Below, piece by piece: positions 1 through 8,640 of a stretch of DNA of 45,063 bases (within the stretch, counting starts at the first letter, position 1; each line of letters starts with the position of its first letter). The notes under the pieces were generated by a model, which was not told where the DNA came from, did not search any database, and saw nothing but the letters and a program-made list of their open reading frames with translations. This stretch comes from Sphingomonadales bacterium. GTDB lineage: Bacteria > Pseudomonadota > Alphaproteobacteria > Sphingomonadales > Sphingomonadaceae. Where the stretch lies: NCBI GenBank assembly GCA_009993585.1, contig JAACTG010000118.1:1-45063 (forward strand). Reading direction: 5' to 3'. The translations under genes were made by a program, and so were the position numbers.

Positions 1-1578
1 GAGCGCCTTCACGATGCCGTCGACCATCTTCTTCGCATCGGCGAGCAGCATCATCGTGTTGTCGCGGAAGAACAGCTCGTTCTCGACCCCGGCATAGCCC
101 GCGCCGCCCATCGACCGCTTGAGGAACAGCACCGTCTTCGCCTTGTCGACGTCGAGCACGGGCATGCCGTAGATCGGCGAACTCTTGTCGGTCTTCGCCG
201 CCGGGTTGGTGACGTCGTTGGCGCCGATGACGAAGGCGATGTCGGCCTGCGAAAATTCCGAATTGATATCCTCCAGCTCGAACACCTCGTCATAGGGCAC
301 GTTGGCCTCGGCCAGCAGGACGTTCATATGCCCCGGCATGCGCCCGGCAACGGGATGGATCGCGTATTTGACGCTGACACCATGTTCCTTCAGCTTGTCG
401 GCCATCTCCCGCAGCGCATGCTGCGCCTGCGCGACCGCCATGCCGTAGCCGGGGACGATGATGACGCTTTCGGCCTGTTTCATCAGGAACGCCGCGTCCT
501 CGGCGCTGCCCGCCTTCCACGGCCGGTCGATCTTCGCCGCGCCGCCCTCGGGCCCCGCGACCGCGCCGAAGCCGCCCGCGATGACCGAGATGAAGCTGCG
601 GTTCATCGCCTTGCACATGATATACGACAGGATCGCGCCCGACGATCCGACCAGCGCGCCGGTAACGATCATCGCGCTGTTGTGAAGCGTGAAGCCCATC
701 GCGGCCGCCGCCCAGCCCGAGTACGAGTTGAGCATTGAGACGACCACCGGCATGTCGGCGCCGCCGATCGGGATGATCAGCAGGAAGCCGATCGCAAAGG
801 CGAGGCCGACGAGAATCCAGAACAGCGGACTCTCGCCCGGACCGCCCGAGCCCGACATCGCGAACAATGCAGTCAGCACGATGATCCCGCCGAGCACCGC
901 GAGGTTGATGACGTGGCGCGCGGGCAGCAGGATCGGCGCGCCCGACATGCTACCATTGAGCTTGAGGAAGGCGATGACCGACCCCGAAAAGGTGATCGCG
1001 CCGATCGCCGCGCCGAGTGCCATCTCGATCCGGCTGACCGCAAGGATGTTGCCGTCGCCGCCAAGGATCCCGAACGCTTCGGGGTTGAGGAATGCGGCAG
1101 CGCCGACGAGGACCGCAGCCATGCCGACAAGGCTGTGAAACGCCGCCACCAGCTGCGGCATCGCGGTCATCGCGATCCGCCGCGCAGTGACGAGGCCGAT
1201 CGCCCCGCCGATCGCGATCGCGATCAGGATTTCGACGATCCCTGCGATTTCGTGCGTCACCAGCGTGGTGACGACCGCAATCGCCATGCCCGCCATGCCG
1301 AAGCGGTTGCCCTTGCGGCTGCTCTCGGGATTCGACAGGCCGCGCAACGCGAAGATGAAGCATATGCCCGCGACGAGATAGGCCAGCGCCACCCACGGAC
1401 TCGCTGCAACGTGCTCCGAAACGCCTCGAGATATTTCGTAAAAGTTATTTGTGCTGTTCAAGACGCTACAATCATACCCCCCATTCGGCGCGTCGGCACA
1501 CTCGGTCGCTTTGGCAGGAACTGCAATAAAGAAGGCTATGCCGAAGGAAGCTGGAGCGAAATCCTTGTAGGAGAGCAT
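1..1578 (-). CDS. pntB: NAD(P) transhydrogenase subunit beta (3' end outside window)
   Basis: Membrane and NADP(H)-binding subunit of the proton-translocating transhydrogenase, which makes NADPH from NADH using the proton gradient. The frame is open from 1578 to the window edge. From about residue 62 it reads as the usual PntB start (PWVALAYLVAG, then FALRGLSNPES), followed by the membrane helices and the dIII segment (VPGYGMAVAQAQHALREMAD, IGANDVTNPAA). The ATG at 1578 overlaps the pntAB stop (TGATG) and has AAGGAG eight bases upstream, so the start is well supported. It creates about 55 extra residues: a hydrophobic stretch ending PAKA, a likely signal peptidase site, then a short tail with Cys27 and Cys37. 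No ATG or GTG lies at the usual start position; TTG at codon 40 is the only alternative. The C-terminus is cut by the window edge. Confidence 0.93.
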   Translation of the reverse strand, partial: MLSYKDFAPASFGIAFFIAVPAKATECADAPNGGYDCSVLNSTNNFYEISRGVSEHVAASPWVALAYLVAGICFIFALRGLSNPESSRKGNRFGMAGMAIAVVTTLVTHEIAGIVEILIAIAIGGAIGLVTARRIAMTAMPQLVAAFHSLVGMAAVLVGAAAFLNPEAFGILGGDGNILAVSRIEMALGAAIGAITFSGSVIAFLKLNGSMSGAPILLPARHVINLAVLGGIIVLTALFAMSGSGGPGESPLFWILVGLAFAIGFLLIIPIGGADMPVVVSMLNSYSGWAAAAMGFTLHNSAMIVTGALVGSSGAILSYIMCKAMNRSFISVIAGGFGAVAGPEGGAAKIDRPWKAGSAEDAAFLMKQAESVIIVPGYGMAVAQAQHALREMADKLKEHGVSVKYAIHPVAGRMPGHMNVLLAEANVPYDEVFELEDINSEFSQADIAFVIGANDVTNPAAKTDKSSPIYGMPVLDVDKAKTVLFLKRSMGGAGYAGVENELFFRDNTMMLLADAKKMVDGIVKAL

Positions 1579-1862
1579 CACTTGCGCTCCTTCTTCTTGT
1601 ACATCGCCAGCATCCGCTCGGTCACGGCAAAGCCGCCGAAGATGTTGATGCTCGCGAGCACCACCGCGGCGAGGCCGAGCCATTTTGCGCCCGGCACTTC
1701 GGCCGCGGCGCTGGCGATCAGCGCGCCGACGATGATCACGCTCGAAATCGCGTTGGTCACCGCCATCAGCGGCGTGTGCAGCGCCGGGGTGACCGACCAG
1801 ACGACGTAATAGCCGACGAAACACGCCAGCACGAAAATCGACAAAATACTGATGAAATCCAC
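1578..1862 (-). CDS. pntAB: NAD(P) transhydrogenase subunit alpha part 2 (PntAB)
   Basis: Small membrane part of the split alpha subunit, forming part of the proton channel domain dII together with PntB. The 94-residue protein contains the typical helices ([38 protein letters not shown]) and ends in a basic KKKERK tail. I chose the GTG at 1862 because a purine-rich AAAGGGGCAGGG lies just upstream and family members begin with (M/V)DFI. An ATG at 1907 in the same frame would add 15 residues that do not look conserved. The stop codon shares a base with the pntB start, so the two should be translationally coupled. The gene is separated from pntAA by the fasciclin gene, which is unusual for this operon. 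Confidence 0.93.
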   Translation of the reverse strand: MDFISILSIFVLACFVGYYVVWSVTPALHTPLMAVTNAISSVIIVGALIASAAAEVPGAKWLGLAAVVLASINIFGGFAVTERMLAMYKKKERK

Positions 1863-1959
1863 GGCCCTGCCCCTTTGCGTCGCCACCGACGCCTGATCGG
1901 TTCGCATGATCCCAGGGTGGTGGCAAATTCGGCCGCAGCTGTCGAGGGCGCAAAGGAAA

Positions 1960-1988
1960 CGCCGCCCCTCCGCAAGGGAGAGGCGGCG
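1960..1988. repeat. GC-rich hairpin, REP-like
   Basis: Imperfect inverted repeat: arm CGCCGCCCCTCC (1960-1971), loop GCAA, arm GGGAGAGGCGGCG (1976-1988). It lies just downstream of the fasciclin stop codon. There is no T-run, so it is a poor intrinsic terminator. Its core resembles the hairpin at 8641-8662, which suggests a dispersed REP-type element. Confidence 0.5.
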
Positions 1989-2010
1989 CGACGTTGGAGC
2001 GAGCGGCCGA

Positions 2011-2652
2011 TTAGGGCAGCATAATTCCGTTGATGACGTGGATCATTCCGTTCGACTGAACGACATCGGATTGTGTGATATAGGCTTTTCCGCGATTGCC
2101 CTCGATCAGCAGCGTGCCGTTCGCCTGCGGCATGAAGCTGAGCGTGCCGCCCTGCAACGTCGCATAGGTCGCGGTGCCGCCATTGGCAGCGGCCTTGGCC
2201 TTGATATCGGCAGCCGTGATCCGGCCGGCCACGACATGGTATTTGAGCAGGTTGGCCAGCTGATCCTTCGCCGCCGGCATCATCAGGGCGTCGAGAGCTT
2301 CTGCCGGGATGAGGCCGAACGCCTCGTCGGTCGGCGCGAAGACCGTGAACGGACCGGCGCCCGACAAGGCATCGACCAGGCCGGCCGCCTTGACGGCAGC
2401 AACCAGCCTGGTGTGAATCGGCGAATTCATCGCGTTTTCGACGATCGTCTTGTTGCCGAACATCTCGGCGCCGCCAACCGTGCTCACTTCGATAATCGGC
2501 GTCGTCGTGGAGGCGAGCCGGGTCCCGATGGTGCCGTTGGAATTTACATCGGCGCCGGCTCCCGCTTGCGCGTTGACCTCGGTGCCCGTGGTGCAACCCG
2601 CCGTCAGCAGCGCGGCTGCGGAAATCGTCGCAATCAGCGATAGTTTGATCAT
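2011..2652 (-). CDS. Fasciclin (FAS1) domain lipoprotein
   Basis: A 213-residue predicted lipoprotein. The N-terminus has a basic start, a hydrophobic core and the lipobox LTAG-C at residues 16-19, so it should be lipid-anchored in the envelope. The rest is one FAS1 domain of about 135 residues with the typical elements: [18 protein letters not shown], then [22 protein letters not shown], and near the end [14 protein letters not shown]1 domains mediate adhesion or bind extracellular ligands; the ligand here is unknown. The start is supported by AAGGAG about seven bases upstream of the ATG. Gaps of 167 bases from pntAA and 148 bases to pntAB suggest it may be transcribed separately despite sitting inside the transhydrogenase gene order. 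Confidence 0.9.
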   Translation of the reverse strand: MIKLSLIATISAAALLTAGCTTGTEVNAQAGAGADVNSNGTIGTRLASTTTPIIEVSTVGGAEMFGNKTIVENAMNSPIHTRLVAAVKAAGLVDALSGAGPFTVFAPTDEAFGLIPAEALDALMMPAAKDQLANLLKYHVVAGRITAADIKAKAAANGGTATYATLQGGTLSFMPQANGTLLIEGNRGKAYITQSDVVQSNGMIHVINGIMLP

Positions 2653-2819
2653 TAAAAACTCCTTTCAGATAAAGATTACGCGCGCCCCTAGCGAATAGTT
2701 GCAAAAAATAAAAGCAAGCCACCGGATTGTCGGCGCCGCGACCCGCGACGAGCACAGTCCGTGCGCGCCGGCGCGCGATCGATCAAATGGCCAGGCCGGC
2801 CATCGGGACCGACCCGATT

Positions 2820-3953
2820 TCAGGCGGTATCGCGCAGCCTCGCGCTCACGATGGCGCCGCCCTTGGTCAGGCGGACGCCCTGCGTCACCTCGTCGTCGTC
2901 CGGCAGGACCGGACGCCCCGCCTCGGCGTCCCAATAGGCGCTGAGGAAATTGTACAAATTGCGCGCGAACAGCGCCGAAGTGTCGGGCGACATGCTCGCC
3001 GCCATGTTGCGGGCGCCGATGATCGTGACGCCGTGTTTCACCACATTCTCGCCCGCGACCGCGCCTTCGACGTTGCCGCCCGCTTCGGCGGCGAGGTCGA
3101 CGATCACGCTGCCCTCGCGCATCGTCGCGATCTGCGCGTCGCTGATCAGGCGCGGCGCGGCGCGCCCCGGAATCAGCGCGGTGGTGATGACGATGTCCTG
3201 CCTGGCGATATGACTGGACACCAGCTCGGCCTGCGCCGCCTTGTATTCGTCCGACATCTCGGTGGCATAGCCGCCGCTGCCCTCTCCCTCGATGCCCTCG
3301 ACGGTCTCGACGAAGATCGGCTTGGCGCCGAGAGACTTGATCTGTTCCTTGGTCGCCGCGCGCACGTCGGTCGCGCTGACCTGCCCGCCCAGCCGCCGCG
3401 CGGTCGCGATCGCCTGCAGCCCGGCGACGCCGACCCCCATGACGAAGACCTTCGCCGCGCTGACCGTGCCGGCCGCCGTCATCATCATCGGAAAGGCGCG
3501 GCCGTATGCGCTGGCCGCCTCGATCACCGCCTTGTACCCCGCCAGGTTCGCCTGGCTCGACAAGATGTCCATCGACTGCGCGCGCGTGATGCGCGGCATC
3601 CATTCCATCGCCAGCGCCTCGACGCCCGCCGAAGCATAGCCCTCGATCCGCGCGCGCTGCGCGATCGGATCGAGCGCGCCGACCAGCCAGGCGCCATCGG
3701 CGGCAGCGGCGAGCTCGGCAGGATCGGGACCGCGCACGCACAGGACGATGTCGGCCGCTTTCAGCACCGCCTCGCGCGCATCGATCGTCGCACCGGCGGC
3801 GACATAGTCGTCATCGGCGATCGCGGCGCCGGTGCCCGCGCCGCGCTCGACGGCGACGTCCGCGCCCAGCGCGATGAACTTCCTGACGGTTTCGGGGGTC
3901 GCCGCGACCCGCGTCTCGCCTTGCTCGGTTTCCTTGAGGACCGCTATTTTCAC
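2820..3953 (-). CDS. pntAA: NAD(P) transhydrogenase subunit alpha part 1 (PntAA)
   Basis: Soluble NAD(H)-binding domain I of the transhydrogenase, as a separate 377-residue polypeptide in the Rhodospirillum-type three-part layout. It starts VKIAVLKETEQGETRVAATP, carries the RSMD-like loop as RAQSMDILSSQANLAGY, and has the nucleotide-binding region VFVMGVGVAGLQAIATARRL followed by GGQVSATDVR. I chose the GTG at 3953 because conserved homology begins exactly there; extending upstream would overlap the oxidase subunit IV gene. The stop is TGA at 2820. The pntAB and pntB partners lie 960 bases further on, beyond the fasciclin gene. Confidence 0.95.
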   Translation of the reverse strand: MKIAVLKETEQGETRVAATPETVRKFIALGADVAVERGAGTGAAIADDDYVAAGATIDAREAVLKAADIVLCVRGPDPAELAAAADGAWLVGALDPIAQRARIEGYASAGVEALAMEWMPRITRAQSMDILSSQANLAGYKAVIEAASAYGRAFPMMMTAAGTVSAAKVFVMGVGVAGLQAIATARRLGGQVSATDVRAATKEQIKSLGAKPIFVETVEGIEGEGSGGYATEMSDEYKAAQAELVSSHIARQDIVITTALIPGRAAPRLISDAQIATMREGSVIVDLAAEAGGNVEGAVAGENVVKHGVTIIGARNMAASMSPDTSALFARNLYNFLSAYWDAEAGRPVLPDDDEVTQGVRLTKGGAIVSARLRDTA

Positions 3954-3967
3954 CCGCCGCGCCGCGC

Positions 3968-4090
3968 TCAGCTGGTGATCAGCAGAACCGCGATCACGGT
4001 CACGATCGCGGCGAGGATCGACAACCACTTCAACATATTCAGGAACCCGGAATAGCTGGTTTCCGCCTGTTTCATATCATTATGCGCCAT
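3968..4090 (-). CDS. aa3-type cytochrome c oxidase subunit IV (small)
   Basis: A 40-residue protein with a short N-terminal amphipathic part (MKQAETSYSGFLNMLKW) and one membrane helix (LSILAAIVTVIAVLLI). Length and the pattern TYSGF-x4-KW followed by a single helix match the bacterial aa3 oxidase subunit IV family (PF07835-like), a small accessory subunit of the terminal oxidase. It is preceded by AAGGGG about eight bases upstream of the ATG. It ends 14 bases before pntAA, so the two are probably cotranscribed, linking an oxidase accessory subunit to the transhydrogenase. No other oxidase subunit is in the window. Confidence 0.85.
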   Translation of the reverse strand: MAHNDMKQAETSYSGFLNMLKWLSILAAIVTVIAVLLITS

Positions 4091-4202
4091 ATTCAGCCCC
4101 TTGCTTAGCGTCCTTGGCCCTCAGCCATAGTCGTGCGCGCGGCGGGCCTCAAGTGCCGACATCGGTCCGCTCAGCGCCGCGCGATTATCCGCCACGGCTT
4201 AA

Positions 4203-4231
4203 GACCGTTTTTACCCCCTTGGCTTACGGTC
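4203..4231. promoter_or_regulatory. Weak dyad upstream of the NtrC-like regulator
   Basis: Six-base inverted arms GACCGT (4203-4208) and ACGGTC (4226-4231) separated by 17 bases, 36 bases before the regulator start. It could be an autoregulatory operator, but such short arms occur by chance. The rest of the 177-base gap 4091-4267 holds no recognisable gene. Confidence 0.2.
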
Positions 4232-4267
4232 GCCCAAGAGACGGGAATACCAAGAGGCGGGGAATAG

Positions 4268-5695
4268 ATGGCCACTGCGCAGGGCGTGAAAATGCTGATG
4301 CTCGTCGACGACGAGCCGGCTCAGCAGCGAATGGTTTCGGCCATCGCCGCGCGTGACGGATGGCGCACGATCTTCGCCGCCGATCCCGAAACCGCGCTCG
4401 CCCAGCTCGGCACGCAGGACGGCATGGCGCTCGACGCGGTGGTGATCGACAACTGGGGCGCCGAGGACGAGATCGAGCTGTTCGTTCGCGAATTCCGCGT
4501 CGCGCGCCCGTCGCTGCCGATGCTGGTCATGACCGGCGGCACGATGACCGAAGAGGCGATCGCGGCGATGCGCGCGGGCGCGTCCGATATCTTTCACAAG
4601 CCGGCATCGCCGGTCCGCTTGATCGCCGCGCTGTCGGCGCTGACCGAGCAAAAGCGACACCGCGGCGAGCTGCGCCCGCTGTTCGAAAAATTCGCCGCCG
4701 ACCTCGATTTCGACGCGATGATCGGCACTTCGAGCGCCTATCGCTCAGCGCTCGCGATCGCCGCCAAGGCGGCGCGGGCGCGCGTGCCGTTGATGATCGA
4801 GGGCGAGCCGGGCAGCGGCAAGCTGCAACTCGCCAAGGCGATCCACACATCGTCGTCGCGCGCGCGCGGCCCCTTCGTCACCGTCGATTGTGCAAGCCTC
4901 GAGCCGGCGCTGATCGGTTCGTGCCTGTTCGGTCATGAAAGCGGGGCCTTTGCCGGCGCCTTCAACCGCCAGGACGGCAAGCTGCTCGCGGCCGATGGCG
5001 GCACGCTCTATATCGACCATATCGAACTGCTGCCCGACGACCAGCAGCGCATGCTGTTCGAAGCGGTCGAGACGGGACGCTTCTCGCCGCTCGGGGGCAA
5101 GCAGCTGATCGAGGTCGACACCCGGATCGTGACCGCCACCAGCATCGATCTCGCCGCGACCGCCGGCGCCGGAGGATTTCGCGAGGACCTCTATTACAAG
5201 CTCGCGACGGTGCAGCTGAAGGTACCGCCGCTGCGCGAACGCGACGGCGATATTGGTCCCTTGTGCCGCCATTTCCTCGGTCGTTTCGCGCGGCTGCCCA
5301 ACATGCCCTCGCTCGGCCTGAGCGAGGACGCGCTCAACCTGCTGCGCGCCTATCACTGGCCGGGCAATGTCCGCCAGCTCGAGGGCGTCCTGTTCCGCGC
5401 CGCGGTGACCTGCAACAGCGACGCGATCACGCTCGCCGATCTGCCCAACGTCCAGGCGGCGACGATCGTCGCGCCGACCAAGGGGGCCGCATCGCAACCC
5501 AGCGACGGCGTCGGCATCACGCTCTATGCCGGCGACGGCAATCTCAGGCCGCTGTCCGAAATCGAGGCCGACGTCATCCGCCTCGCCATCGGCCATTATC
5601 GCGGCCGCATGAGCGAGGTCGCGCGCCGCCTCGGCATCGGCCGCTCGACGCTCTATCGCAAATTGAGCGACCTCGGCATCGACACCGCCGCATAA
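4268..5695 (+). CDS. NtrC-family response regulator with degenerate AAA+ motifs
   Basis: A 475-residue protein with receiver, AAA+ and Fis-type HTH domains in NtrC order. The receiver looks intact: acidic pair D14-D15, phosphoacceptor D61, T89 and K111. The AAA+ domain has a Walker A GEPGSGK (179-185), but the sigma-54 contact loop reads GAFAGA (226-231) instead of GAFTGA, and Walker B reads LYIDH, so the catalytic acidic residue after D250 is His251. The arginine-finger region FREDLYYKL and the GNVRQL motif remain. The C-terminal HTH (MSEVARRLGIGRSTLYRKL) should still bind DNA. It is therefore probably not a normal sigma-54 activator; a repressor or sigma-70-dependent role is more likely. 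GAGGCGGGG precedes the ATG. No kinase gene is adjacent. Confidence 0.85.
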   Translation: MATAQGVKMLMLVDDEPAQQRMVSAIAARDGWRTIFAADPETALAQLGTQDGMALDAVVIDNWGAEDEIELFVREFRVARPSLPMLVMTGGTMTEEAIAAMRAGASDIFHKPASPVRLIAALSALTEQKRHRGELRPLFEKFAADLDFDAMIGTSSAYRSALAIAAKAARARVPLMIEGEPGSGKLQLAKAIHTSSSRARGPFVTVDCASLEPALIGSCLFGHESGAFAGAFNRQDGKLLAADGGTLYIDHIELLPDDQQRMLFEAVETGRFSPLGGKQLIEVDTRIVTATSIDLAATAGAGGFREDLYYKLATVQLKVPPLRERDGDIGPLCRHFLGRFARLPNMPSLGLSEDALNLLRAYHWPGNVRQLEGVLFRAAVTCNSDAITLADLPNVQAATIVAPTKGAASQPSDGVGITLYAGDGNLRPLSEIEADVIRLAIGHYRGRMSEVARRLGIGRSTLYRKLSDLGIDTAA

Positions 5696-5706
5696 CCGCT
5701 GCCGCG

Positions 5707-7194
5707 CTAGGCGTGGCCGAACAGATCCTGCGCGCGTTCATGGACCAGCCTGCCGACGCTGCGGCCCATCTTCAGGCCCTCGATATTGTCGGCCTGGATA
5801 TGATAGCCGCCCATCACCCGGCTGATCCCCGCCATGTCCGCCGTCTCGGTGAAGGTCGGCAGATACAGCGTGACGTCGGGACCCATCGCATCGGGTTCGG
5901 TGATTTCGCCCGGATGGCGCACCAGCTCGGCCCCGAGATGGTCGCTGCCGGTGAATAGCCTCAGCGTTTCGCCGCAGGCGCCGCTGACGGTGCTGTGACC
6001 CGAGACATAGCTCGGGAACGGCGGGCTGACGAAGATATAGGGCGAATAGGGATACCAGTCGGAGGCTTTCATCTCGATCACGCCCTTGCCGGGGCCGCCC
6101 CAGCCCTTGATCGTCTGGTCGCCGTAATAATAGCGCACCAGCGTCCACGGGCGCGACGTATCCCAATAGCGTTTCGAATCCCACGAGGCGATAAAGGCGT
6201 CGTGGGCGCACTGGCCGACCTGGAAGAACAGCTTCACGTCCTGGTCGAGACTATAATGGTCGCGCCTTGACACGTCCTGCGCCAGGCGCAGCCAGTGGCC
6301 CGACTGGCCGGTCGATTGCGGGCCGTCGCGCATGAACTCGACGACCGCCTTCTGCTCGGGCGTCAGCGTGGCGTTGTAATGCATGACCTCGTCGATATCG
6401 GCCTTGAGCCGGTCGGAACCCACGCGCGGCGGTTCGGGGGCGCGGAACTGATCGGGCCTCGCGAGCGCGAACGGCTCGACCCGATACCATTGCGGCGTCA
6501 GGAACCCCGGTGCGAAGGTGCTGCCGTCGTCGCGGCGGAAGGTAATCGGCTGCCAGCGATCGGGGTTGAAGACATGGTCGGGCGAATTGACCGGCGCGTA
6601 TTCGGTGTAATCCGAATAGGGCACGCCGCTCGATCCGACCTCGTCGCCCATCTGGTTGGCGCCGTCGCCATGTTTGTGCGCGCAGATTTTCTCTCCGACC
6701 AGCGTACCGATCCCGATCGGCGAGGCACGCGAAGCCACAGCCTTCATCGGATCGAAGCCGAACTTGCGCAGCGCCGCTTCGATATTGGTGCGCGATTCGG
6801 GATAGAGGTCGGTGATCGCGCAGGCCGCCGCGTAGCTGATCGCGGCCTGCTTGTTGGCGAGCGTCCGCTCGCTCGGCGCGACGCGCAGGCTGTCGCCGAA
6901 GAACTGGCCGCGCGCCTTGTCGTCGAACGCCGCCCAGGCCTCGTACATCGCCGCCGTCACCACCGCCATCGCGCGCGCCAGGATCGTCGGTCGCGCACCG
7001 ACGCGGCCGACCTCGGTCGCGGCAGTGTCGAGCAGCACGTCGAGCCAGTGATAGGCGAGCGACTGTTCGGCGCCGCCGACCGAATATCCCTGGTGCGTCA
7101 GGCGCGGCTCGCTTGCCAACAGCCGCGAAGGCATGAGCGCGCTTCCCACCAACGCCATCATCGAACCCGTCTTGAGCAATTCCCGCCGATGCAT
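5707..7194 (-). CDS. Vanadium-dependent haloperoxidase / PAP2-type acid phosphatase, Tat-exported
   Basis: A 495-residue secreted enzyme of the PAP2/vanadium haloperoxidase superfamily. The N-terminus MHRRELLKTG with a following hydrophobic stretch is a Tat-type signal, implying export of a folded protein to the periplasm. The active-site signature is complete: K-x6-RP as KRYWDTSRP, PSYVSGHS for the SGH block, and SRVMGGYHIQAD for the SR-x5-H-x3-D block. These residues bind vanadate or phosphate; family knowledge cannot say from sequence alone whether it acts as a peroxidase or a phosphatase. The start has AAAGGGGGCG just upstream. It is convergent with the NtrC-like gene, 11 bases away, and stands as a single gene. 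Confidence 0.85.
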   Translation of the reverse strand: MHRRELLKTGSMMALVGSALMPSRLLASEPRLTHQGYSVGGAEQSLAYHWLDVLLDTAATEVGRVGARPTILARAMAVVTAAMYEAWAAFDDKARGQFFGDSLRVAPSERTLANKQAAISYAAACAITDLYPESRTNIEAALRKFGFDPMKAVASRASPIGIGTLVGEKICAHKHGDGANQMGDEVGSSGVPYSDYTEYAPVNSPDHVFNPDRWQPITFRRDDGSTFAPGFLTPQWYRVEPFALARPDQFRAPEPPRVGSDRLKADIDEVMHYNATLTPEQKAVVEFMRDGPQSTGQSGHWLRLAQDVSRRDHYSLDQDVKLFFQVGQCAHDAFIASWDSKRYWDTSRPWTLVRYYYGDQTIKGWGGPGKGVIEMKASDWYPYSPYIFVSPPFPSYVSGHSTVSGACGETLRLFTGSDHLGAELVRHPGEITEPDAMGPDVTLYLPTFTETADMAGISRVMGGYHIQADNIEGLKMGRSVGRLVHERAQDLFGHA

Positions 7195-7350
7195 GGTTCG
7201 CCCCCTTTAATTCTTCGTCGATCCCCAATTGCCTGCGTGTATTCCTAATCCCCAAATGCTCGGGGAACAAGATATCAGGCACGATCGGGCCAAGGTGCAA
7301 CGATCGCCTTTACGACGCTTTACGATAGATATGATTCTATAGAAGATTTT

Positions 7351-7392
7351 AGCCCAGGTCTTTCGCCGTGCATGCTTGCGAAAGCTTGGGCT
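7351..7392 (-). terminator. Strong hairpin just after folP
   Basis: Arms 7351-7366 (AGCCCAGGTCTTTCGC) and 7378-7392 (GCGAAAGCTTGGGCT) pair almost fully with one small internal loop; the loop is 11 bases. It begins eight bases past the folP stop. On the folP strand no T-run follows, so it may be a terminator lacking a U-tract or an mRNA 3'-end stabiliser. The rest of the 205-base gap 7195-7399 holds the leader of the haloperoxidase gene. Confidence 0.45.
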
Positions 7393-7399
7393 GCCGCTC

Positions 7400-8524
7400 C
7401 TAACAGCTCAGCGCGGCGTCGCGCAGCGCGCGCCAGACCTTTACCGCCTGCACCGTTTCGCGCACATCGTGCACGCGCACGATATTCGCGCCGAGCTCGA
7501 CGGCGCGCATGTGCAGCGCGATCGACCCGCCGATCCGGTCGCCGGCTTCGGCCTCGCCATCGATCGCGCCGATCAGGCGCTTGCGGCTGGCGCCATAGAG
7601 CAGCGGCACGCCGAGCGCGTGGAACAACGCCAGGCTGTTGGTCAGCGCCAGGTTGTCGGCGACGCCTTTGCCGAAGCCGATGCCCGGATCGGCGATGATC
7701 CGGTCGCGCGATATGCCCGCCGCGACGACCGTCTCGATCCGCCGCGCCAGCCAGTCGAACACGTCGAGCACGACGTCGTCGTAGCGCGCATCCTTGTGCG
7801 GGTCGCTCGACTGCGACGGCGCGTGCATCAGCACGACGGGGCAGGCGGCGGCGGCGACCACCTCGACCGCGCGCTCGTCATAGAGCAGCGCCGAAATGTC
7901 GTTGACGATCCCCGCGCCCGCCGCCAGCGCCGCCTCCATCAGCGCCGCCTTGCGCGTGTCGACCGACACCGCGACGCCGCTTTTCGCCAGGCGATCGACG
8001 ACCGGCACGACGCGTTCGATCTCGTCGCCTTCCCACACCGGCTTGGCGCCGGGCCGCGTCGATTCGCCGCCGATGTCGATCGTCGCCGCGCCGGCGGCCG
8101 CCATCGCGAACCCCGCATCTGCGGCCCGATCGACGTTGCCGCCATGCCGGCCGCCGTCGGAAAAACTGTCGGGCGTGACGTTGAGGATGCCCATCACGCG
8201 CGGCTCGTCGAAGCGGATCGTGCGCTCGCCGAGCGACAGCGGCGCGCGCTCTGCGGCGACGCCTGCGCGCGCCGCCTCGGCCTGGCGCCGCAGCGGATCG
8301 GCAAGGCCCGCGATCCACTCGTCGGCCCGCTCGACCGGGACGAGCGCCTCGCCCAGCCGCGCGCCGCCCTCGCCGCGGCGCCAGCGCACCGCCCAGGCGG
8401 CGAACCACAGCATCGACCGGGCGACCCGCGCGACGCGCCCGTCGAGCTCGTGCGGCCGCTCGACGAAGCACGCCGGCTGCAGGTAGAGCCGCGCATCGGC
8501 GGCGATGTTGGGGAACTGGGTCAT
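7400..8524 (-). CDS. folP: Dihydropteroate synthase
   Basis: Condenses p-aminobenzoate with the pterin pyrophosphate in folate synthesis; cytoplasmic TIM-barrel enzyme and the sulfonamide target. The 374-residue protein has the usual motifs: VMGILNVTPDSFSDGG (pterin pyrophosphate loop), ATIDIGGESTRPGA, VSVDTRKAALMEAAL, IVNDISAL, DPGIGFGKGVADNLALTN, and GASRKRLIG. About 105 residues precede the conserved barrel start, making it longer than the usual 270-290 residue enzyme; extra N-terminal segments occur in alphaproteobacterial versions, and its role is unknown. It lies downstream of ccrM on the same strand, separated by 142 bases containing a REP-like hairpin, so the two may be transcribed independently. 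Confidence 0.95.
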   Translation of the reverse strand: MTQFPNIAADARLYLQPACFVERPHELDGRVARVARSMLWFAAWAVRWRRGEGGARLGEALVPVERADEWIAGLADPLRRQAEAARAGVAAERAPLSLGERTIRFDEPRVMGILNVTPDSFSDGGRHGGNVDRAADAGFAMAAAGAATIDIGGESTRPGAKPVWEGDEIERVVPVVDRLAKSGVAVSVDTRKAALMEAALAAGAGIVNDISALLYDERAVEVVAAAACPVVLMHAPSQSSDPHKDARYDDVVLDVFDWLARRIETVVAAGISRDRIIADPGIGFGKGVADNLALTNSLALFHALGVPLLYGASRKRLIGAIDGEAEAGDRIGGSIALHMRAVELGANIVRVHDVRETVQAVKVWRALRDAALSC

Positions 8525-8640
8525 GGCTCTTTTTACGGCCTGTTCCGAACTTGTCGACGCCTAGAGTCGCCCGCCCGCTTGCGCGCGGCGTCAGGCGCGG
8601 GCCGATCCCGGAGAGCGTCGCGCGCCAAGCGCCGCCCCGG

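Noticed and set aside
2727-4055. Long open frame on the plus strand opposite pntAA
   Set aside because: Arg/Asp-rich composition with no family resemblance; a shadow of pntAA caused by high GC codon bias.
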